Positions 6,133 to 10,962 of a DNA stretch of 10,962 nucleotides are shown piece by piece. Source of the stretch: Bacteroidales bacterium GP3 (GTDB taxonomy: Bacteria > Bacteroidota > Bacteroidia > Bacteroidales > Muribaculaceae); NCBI GenBank assembly GCA_001701075.1, contig DAAK01000202.1, forward strand, positions 1 through 10,962, given 5' to 3'. The translations under genes were made by a program, and so were the position numbers. The first letter of the stretch is position 1; each line of letters begins with the position of its first letter. Under the pieces are notes generated by a model. It made no database searches. It worked only from the letters and a program-made list of their open reading frames with translations, and had not been told where the DNA came from.

Positions 6133-8223
6133 ATGAAAATAAAACACATAATCGCAACCTTAGCGCTCTCCATCCCCGGTCTTGTGGCTGCAGTCCCTGC
6201 CGACCCTCGACCCCGTACCATAATAAACCCTGACGGTTCTAAAGTCACTGTCCGTGTCCACGGCAATGAATTCTTTCACTTTATGACCGATTCTGATTGC
6301 ACTCGGATTCTTGAACGCGATTCTCGTGGTTTTATCACTGATGCTGTGCGCGATGGGAAGCCGCTTTCTTTCTCTCAGTCAAACATTGAGGTGCTGAGAG
6401 CAGAAGCTGAATCTCGGTTCTCTTTGCCCGAAGGTGTTGATCGGGTCTCTTCGATGCATAAGATGGCTACTCTCAACAATCAGGGTCGATCTAATTATCC
6501 CACCATTGGCGAAGGCAACCGTTCTCTCGTCGTTCTCGTGGAGTTTGCTGATGTTGATTTCACTGTTGAGAATCCTAAGGATTATTTCACTCGCCAGCTC
6601 AACGAACACGATTTCTCTGAATACGGAGGTCGTGGTTCAGCTCTCGACTATTATCTCGATGCTTCCAACGGTCTTTATTCTCCGCAGTTTGATGTCTACG
6701 GACCTGTCAAAGTTAGTAAGGAAGCTTCTTATTTTAAGGATATGGATTCCCCTCATATGTCTCTTTTGATTAAGGAGTCTCTTACTGCTCTCCATGATGC
6801 CGGTGAGATTGATTTATCCAACTACGACCTTGATGAAGACGGAGTCGTAGATACTGTCTTCTTCTATTATGCTGGCTACGGAAGCGCTGACTCTGAGACG
6901 GAGACTATCTGGCCTCACCAATACGATTATCGCTATTTTAATTATGGTAGCCCCTCAAGTGTGCTGAAGTTTGACGGAAAGAAGATTGGCCCGTATGCTT
7001 GTGCCAACGAGCTCAAAGGTTGGAATCCTACCACCGGAGCTATGCCATGGCAGGATGGCTCCGAGCCTTGGGTGGATGGTATCGGTACTTTCGTCCACGA
7101 ATATGGTCATGTTCTCGGCCTTCCCGACCTCTATGATGTCAACTATGAAGAGGGTGTGGAAGTCCTCACCCCGGGACAATGGTCGGTGATGTCGGAAGGT
7201 TGCTATAATTTCGATGGCTGTCGTCCCCCTCTTTATTCTGCATATGAGCAATGGCTTTGCCGTTGGCTCGAATACACCGAGGCTACCGACGCTACTCATT
7301 ATGATCTGGTGGCTCTTGGAAATTCCAATACTCCATGTGCCGTTAGGATTGGAATCCCTAAGTCGGAGGATAGCGACGACTTCGAATCTGAATATTTTGT
7401 CGTAGAAGCTCGCAATTCTTCAAAGTGGGATGCTTGTTTCCCGGAGTCAGGACTCGTCATTTGGCGCATTAACTACAATAAGAATCTTTGGATCAATAAT
7501 AGTGTCAATTCCAAGAAGTCAAGCAATGTGGTGATTCACTATGCCAATGGCGATGCTCATCCTGCTTTCACTAAAGGATCCATTTATCCCGGTGGTGCTT
7601 CCGAATTGATTCCTTCTAAGGAATATGCTATGTGGAAGTCTCCGATCATTACAGAGATTTCTTACGACGCTAAGTCTAAGACCGGATCGTTTGACTACAA
7701 TATGTACTCTGAAGCCCCATCCGGAGCTCCTGTTCTCCACGATTCCCCGTATGCCGACGAAGGTGGTGCCCGTAACTTCACGATCGAGTGGGATGCCTTA
7801 GATGGTGCCGACTCTTATCAGGTCACTATCAAACGCGTCAGTACTGGTAAAGCCTTGGGTGTATATGATGAGTGTAATGTTGGTAATGTCACTTCTCTTA
7901 CTGTTGTTAGTGTCCCAATCTCTTACTGGACAAATGAAGTTGAGGTCTATGTACGTGCAGTCAAAGGTATCCCTTGCAGCGATATCTCCAATGTATTGCA
8001 GTTCATTCCAAAGTCGCTTCCCAAAGGTCCGGAAGGCAATTCAGTCGACGCAGTGGCCGACGGCAATATGATGATCTCAGGCGGCAAAGGATGCATCCAT
8101 GCTCCGGAAGGCTCACAGATATTTGATATGCAAGGGAAACGCCTTTCTTCAGCTCAATCCCTCGCTCCTGGCCTTTACCTCGTGGTCTATGGCTCACAAA
8201 AGGCCAAGGTCCTCGTCCGCTAA
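6133..8223 (+). CDS. Secreted M6-family zinc metalloprotease with sorting-like C-terminus
   Basis: Predicted exported protease of 696 residues, of the immune inhibitor A (M6) family. A signal peptide (about 1-20) is followed by a propeptide-like region (about 22-115; PDGSKVTVRVHGNEFFHFM is typical of the family in Bacteroidetes). The catalytic domain (about 125-520) has the zinc motif HEYGHVLGLPD at 322-332, catalytic Glu323 and a likely Met-turn SVMSEG at 351-356. A calcium-loop-like DLDEDGVVD lies at 232-240. Residues about 530-627 look like a fibronectin type III domain. The tail (about 655-696; IFDMQGKRL, PGLYLVV, KAKVLVR) resembles the end of a type IX secretion sorting domain, so surface display or release is possible. 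All catalytic residues seen are intact. The substrate is unknown. The gene stands alone between the tRNA-Gln terminator and its own terminator. Confidence 0.92.
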   Translation: MKIKHIIATLALSIPGLVAAVPADPRPRTIINPDGSKVTVRVHGNEFFHFMTDSDCTRILERDSRGFITDAVRDGKPLSFSQSNIEVLRAEAESRFSLPEGVDRVSSMHKMATLNNQGRSNYPTIGEGNRSLVVLVEFADVDFTVENPKDYFTRQLNEHDFSEYGGRGSALDYYLDASNGLYSPQFDVYGPVKVSKEASYFKDMDSPHMSLLIKESLTALHDAGEIDLSNYDLDEDGVVDTVFFYYAGYGSADSETETIWPHQYDYRYFNYGSPSSVLKFDGKKIGPYACANELKGWNPTTGAMPWQDGSEPWVDGIGTFVHEYGHVLGLPDLYDVNYEEGVEVLTPGQWSVMSEGCYNFDGCRPPLYSAYEQWLCRWLEYTEATDATHYDLVALGNSNTPCAVRIGIPKSEDSDDFESEYFVVEARNSSKWDACFPESGLVIWRINYNKNLWINNSVNSKKSSNVVIHYANGDAHPAFTKGSIYPGGASELIPSKEYAMWKSPIITEISYDAKSKTGSFDYNMYSEAPSGAPVLHDSPYADEGGARNFTIEWDALDGADSYQVTIKRVSTGKALGVYDECNVGNVTSLTVVSVPISYWTNEVEVYVRAVKGIPCSDISNVLQFIPKSLPKGPEGNSVDAVADGNMMISGGKGCIHAPEGSQIFDMQGKRLSSAQSLAPGLYLVVYGSQKAKVLVR

Positions 8224-8244
8224 TTATATGGAAGAATTACTATG

Positions 8245-8285
8245 GCGGGGAGGCTTATGGGCCTTCCCGCTGTTGTATGCTTTTT
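8245..8285 (+). terminator. Terminator hairpin after the M6 protease gene
   Basis: A 10-bp stem GCGGGGAGGC / GCCTTCCCGC (8245-8254, 8261-8270) contains one G-T wobble and closes a 6-nt loop. A run of five T residues lies 10 nt further on (8281-8285). The stem is strong but the T run is displaced, so efficiency is uncertain. Confidence 0.7.
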
Positions 8286-8321
8286 AATATAATTTTATCA
8301 GCTTTTATTTAAAAAAGTCTA

Positions 8322-8341
8322 TCGAATATTCTTTTATTCGA
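8322..8341. promoter_or_regulatory. Inverted repeat at the -33 position of the susC promoter
   Basis: Arms TCGAATA and TATTCGA, perfect over 7 bp, are separated by 6 bp. The centre lies about 21 bp upstream of the TATCTTTG box, where the -33 element would be, and no good TTTG is present there. This is a plausible binding site for a dimeric regulator; the regulator is not in the window. Confidence 0.5.
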
Positions 8342-8352
8342 ATGTTTTTTTG

Positions 8353-8360
8353 TATCTTTG
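8353..8360 (+). promoter_or_regulatory. -7 box of the susC-like gene promoter
   Basis: TATCTTTG matches TAnnTTTG exactly. Transcription would start near 8365, leaving a leader of about 170 nt before the ATG at 8537. The matching -33 TTTG is missing at 19-21 bp spacing. Confidence 0.7.
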
Positions 8361-8364
8361 CATC

Positions 8365-8536
8365 TTGAAACAATTGCAGAGATACTTTCTCTGCGTTGTC
8401 GATGCGTCCAGATTGCTGTTAAGAACCCCATCTAAGGCGTTTTTTTATTTTTGAACAATAACAATTTATTTGGCCATTACGCTCTATAGTTTAGCTTGTC
8501 TTGGCCCGAACTTAGTACCATTTTTCGGAACGAACA
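8365..8536 (+). other. Long 5' leader of the susC-like gene with hairpin and T tract
   Basis: This is the gene-free stretch between the predicted start site and the susC-like ATG. It holds a perfect 7-bp hairpin GCAGAGA / TCTCTGC (8376-8394, 5-nt loop). A T-rich tract (8440-8454) has no convincing stem directly before it. A GGA at 8528-8530 lies 6 bp before the ATG. The leader could act in attenuation or small-RNA control, but no known riboswitch class was recognised. Confidence 0.45.
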
Positions 8537-10962
8537 ATGAAAAAGAAATTAGTTCTCCTGACCCTAAGCCTTATTATGGCTATTGGCATGTATGCCGATA
8601 TCGTGGTCACGGGTAGAGTTACTCTAAAGGAAGAACCCGATGAACCCGCTATCGGTGCTACGGTGATGATTAAGGGAAAACCGAAGTCTACCGTGCCTGT
8701 CGACATGGACGGTAATTTCAAGATTACCGTGCCTAATTTAAAAACTATTATCCAAGTTTCCTACGTCGGTTGCAAGACTGCTGAAGTCAAGGTCACCGAG
8801 GCTCCCATGCAAATCGAACTCTCTTCCGATGCCACTCAGCTCGGTGAAGTCGTAGTCACTGGTATGGGTACCACCGACCGCCGTATGTTTACCGGTTCTA
8901 CGACTAAAATCGATGCGGATAAAAGCCACCTCACCGGTGTCGCAGATATCTCGCGCTCGCTTGAGGGACGTGCTGCCGGCGTGTCTGTGCAAAACGTATC
9001 CGGTACTTTCGGTACCGCTCCTAAGATCCGCGTCCGTGGTGCCACTTCTATCTATGGCACCAACAAACCTCTTTGGGTTGTCGACGGTGTGATCCTCGAG
9101 GATAACGTTGAGCTCGATTCCGACGACCTCTCTTCAGGTAACGCTGAAACTCTTATCGCTTCCGCTATCGCTGGCCTTAATGCCGACGACATCGAGTCGT
9201 TCCAGATCCTGAAGGATGGTTCTGCTACTTCTATCTACGGTGCACGCGCTATGGCTGGTGTGATCGTCGTGACCACTAAGCAGGGTCGCTCCGGACACAC
9301 CAACATCAACTATACAGGTGAGTTCACTTATCGTCTCAAGCCCAACTACCGCAACTTCAACATCGCAAACTCTCAGGAGCAGATGGGTATTTATAAGGAA
9401 ATGGAAGAGAAAGGATGGCTTTCGTTCGCTTCTCTCGCCAATTCCTCCAATTCGGGTGTCTACGGCACGATGTATAAGCTTATCAATACCTACGACCCCG
9501 AGACCGGCCGTTTCGGACTTGCTAATACAGAGTCTGCGAAAAATGAATACCTTCGTCAGGCTGAGTTCCGCAACACCGACTGGTTCGATCTCCTCTTCAA
9601 CGACAACATTATGATGAACCATGCTGTCAGCATCTCCGGTGGAACTGACAAAGGCCAGTTCTATACCTCGTTCTCTTATATGGGCGACGACGGCTGGTAT
9701 AAGTCTTCTAATGTGTCTCGCTACACTTTCAATGCTAACGCTTCCTACAATCTCTCACGTACATTGAAAGTCAAGCTCCTTACTTCTGATAGCTACCGCT
9801 CTCAGAAAGCCCCGGGTACTCTCTCGCAGGAAATCGACGTGGTTTCTGGCGCCGTAAACCGTAACTTCGATATCAACCCGTATTCTTACGCCCTGAATAC
9901 TGCGCGTACTACCGACCCTTACGCTATCCAGACCCGTAATTACGCTGATTTCAATATCTTCAACGAACTTGACAACAACTACATCGACCTCAATGTGATG
10001 GACCTCAAGTTTCAGGGTGAGCTGACTTGGAAGCCAATTACCGGCCTTACTCTCATGGCACTCGGTAGCTTCCGTCGTAGCACTTCTGCCCAGAACCATT
10101 ATGTGATGGACGATGCCAACCAGGCTATGGCTTATCGCGCTGGTGTAAATCCTGAAAACGCTACTATCCGCGCTTCCAACCCATACCTATATACCGACCC
10201 TGACGATCCTAACTCGCTTCCGGTGTCTGTACTCCCCAATGGTGGTATCCTTCGCCATACTCTCTATGGCATGAACCAGTGGGACTTCCGCGCTACCGCT
10301 ACTTATAGCCGCGATTTCGAGGGTAAATATAATGTGAACGCTCTCGTCGGTATGGAGTCTTCCCGTATCGACCGTGTGACTGAGTCTTATGAAGGTTGGG
10401 GCATTTGCTATAAGAATGGTAATATTCCTTTCACTGATTGGAAACTCTTCAAGCAGCAGAACGAGGAGAATATGAACTATTATTCATATACTCCTACCAC
10501 TTTCCGCAATATGGCTTACTTCGGAACTGCTACCTTCATGTACGACAACCGCTACATCATCAACGGTACTCTCCGTTATGAAGGTTCCAACAAGCTTGGC
10601 CGTTCCACTCAGTCTCGCTGGCTCCCGACTTGGAACATCTCCGGTGCATGGAATGCCGATGCTGAGTCTTGGTTTGCCAATCCGGTGCTTGCTACTGCTA
10701 AGCTACGCCTCTCTTACTCACTGACTGCTGACTCCGGACTCGCTTCCGTCTCCAACGCTTCTGCAGTCTACTATCCTTCTCGCCCTTGGAAGCAGGATAC
10801 TTTCGCCTACGAACAGGCTCTTATCCTTAGCCAACTTGCCAACGGCGAACTTACTTATGAGAAGAAGCATGAGCTCGACATCGGTGTCGATCTCGGTTTC
10901 CTCAACAACCGCATCAACCTTGTGGCTGACTGGTATAAGCGTAACAACTTCGACCTTATCGG
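8537..10962 (+). CDS. SusC-like TonB-dependent outer-membrane receptor (partial, 3' end outside window)
   Basis: An open frame of 808 codons without a stop runs off the right edge; full members are usually about 1000 residues. It is predicted to import oligosaccharides or other large nutrients across the outer membrane, with a SusD lipoprotein partner expected downstream. A signal peptide (about 1-20) is followed by a carboxypeptidase-regulatory-like beta domain (22-96; VTGRVT, PAIGATVMIKG, DGNFKITVP, VSYVG). A GEVVVTGMG segment lies at 103-111. The plug spans about 112-250, with PKIRVRGATSIYGTNKPLWVVDGV and LKDGSATSIYGARAMAGVIVVTTKQG, both classic SusC/RagA signatures. Beta-barrel sequence rich in aromatic and Asn residues follows. 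Arginine codons are almost all CGC/CGT and C-ending codons dominate, which suggests high expression. The substrate cannot be told from sequence. Confidence 0.95.
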   Translation, partial: MKKKLVLLTLSLIMAIGMYADIVVTGRVTLKEEPDEPAIGATVMIKGKPKSTVPVDMDGNFKITVPNLKTIIQVSYVGCKTAEVKVTEAPMQIELSSDATQLGEVVVTGMGTTDRRMFTGSTTKIDADKSHLTGVADISRSLEGRAAGVSVQNVSGTFGTAPKIRVRGATSIYGTNKPLWVVDGVILEDNVELDSDDLSSGNAETLIASAIAGLNADDIESFQILKDGSATSIYGARAMAGVIVVTTKQGRSGHTNINYTGEFTYRLKPNYRNFNIANSQEQMGIYKEMEEKGWLSFASLANSSNSGVYGTMYKLINTYDPETGRFGLANTESAKNEYLRQAEFRNTDWFDLLFNDNIMMNHAVSISGGTDKGQFYTSFSYMGDDGWYKSSNVSRYTFNANASYNLSRTLKVKLLTSDSYRSQKAPGTLSQEIDVVSGAVNRNFDINPYSYALNTARTTDPYAIQTRNYADFNIFNELDNNYIDLNVMDLKFQGELTWKPITGLTLMALGSFRRSTSAQNHYVMDDANQAMAYRAGVNPENATIRASNPYLYTDPDDPNSLPVSVLPNGGILRHTLYGMNQWDFRATATYSRDFEGKYNVNALVGMESSRIDRVTESYEGWGICYKNGNIPFTDWKLFKQQNEENMNYYSYTPTTFRNMAYFGTATFMYDNRYIINGTLRYEGSNKLGRSTQSRWLPTWNISGAWNADAESWFANPVLATAKLRLSYSLTADSGLASVSNASAVYYPSRPWKQDTFAYEQALILSQLANGELTYEKKHELDIGVDLGFLNNRINLVADWYKRNNFDLI

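Noticed and set aside
8440..8454. The T tract in the susC leader considered as an intrinsic terminator
   Set aside because: No stable GC-rich stem could be folded immediately upstream, so it is reported only as part of the leader.
9134..9622. A 162-codon minus-strand open frame within the susC-like gene
   Set aside because: The plus-strand frame here encodes unmistakable SusC plug and barrel sequence. The antisense product is low-complexity and matches nothing known.
1..10962. Signs of a phage, insertion sequence or integrated element
   Set aside because: No transposase, integrase, terminal inverted repeats or attachment-site duplication next to tRNA-Gln was seen. The T-arm end of the tRNA is not repeated elsewhere in the window.

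Overview
The window looks like chromosomal DNA from a gut-type member of the Bacteroidales (a Muribaculaceae- or Bacteroides-like genome). The evidence is a SusC-type TonB-dependent receptor, a SusA-like GH13 enzyme, an M6 protease with a sorting-domain-like tail, lipoproteins with Bacteroidales-type N-termini, promoters of the TTTG / TAnnTTTG class, a tRNA without an encoded CCA end, and starts that mostly lack a Shine-Dalgarno sequence. No phage, insertion sequence or CRISPR array was seen. The genus is an inference.

Left part (1-4832, all minus strand): five co-directional genes, read from 4832 down to 30. They encode an acidic repeat-containing protein of unknown function, the 16S rRNA 2'-O-methyltransferase RsmI, a coiled-coil lipoprotein, an exported GH13 neopullulanase/cyclomaltodextrinase-like enzyme, and a small SPOR-like lipoprotein whose start overlaps the GH13 stop (ATGA). 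Every other junction, and the downstream edge of the cluster, carries a tandem array of a 7-bp unit, (A/G)TT(A/G)ATC on the plus strand. The copy numbers are 3, 13, 7 and at least 4. This is the most unusual structure in the window.

Middle (4833-6062): a divergent promoter region, a uridine-phosphorylase-family gene on the plus strand, then tRNA-Gln(TTG) with its own Bacteroidetes-type promoter and a strong intrinsic terminator.

Right part (6063-10962, plus strand): a secreted M6-family metalloprotease with propeptide, HExxH catalytic domain, Fn3-like domain and C-terminal sorting-like segment, closed by a terminator hairpin. A 313-bp regulatory region follows, with a TATCTTTG box, an inverted repeat at the -33 position and a leader hairpin. 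It precedes a SusC-like outer-membrane transporter that runs off the right edge at residue 808.

Functionally, the window mixes housekeeping (rRNA methylation, nucleoside salvage, tRNA) with envelope and nutrient functions (glucan hydrolysis, protease, TonB-dependent uptake). The GH13 enzyme sits in the rsmI cluster, with no SusC/SusD pair beside it. The SusC gene at the right edge probably begins a separate nutrient-uptake locus whose SusD partner lies outside the window.
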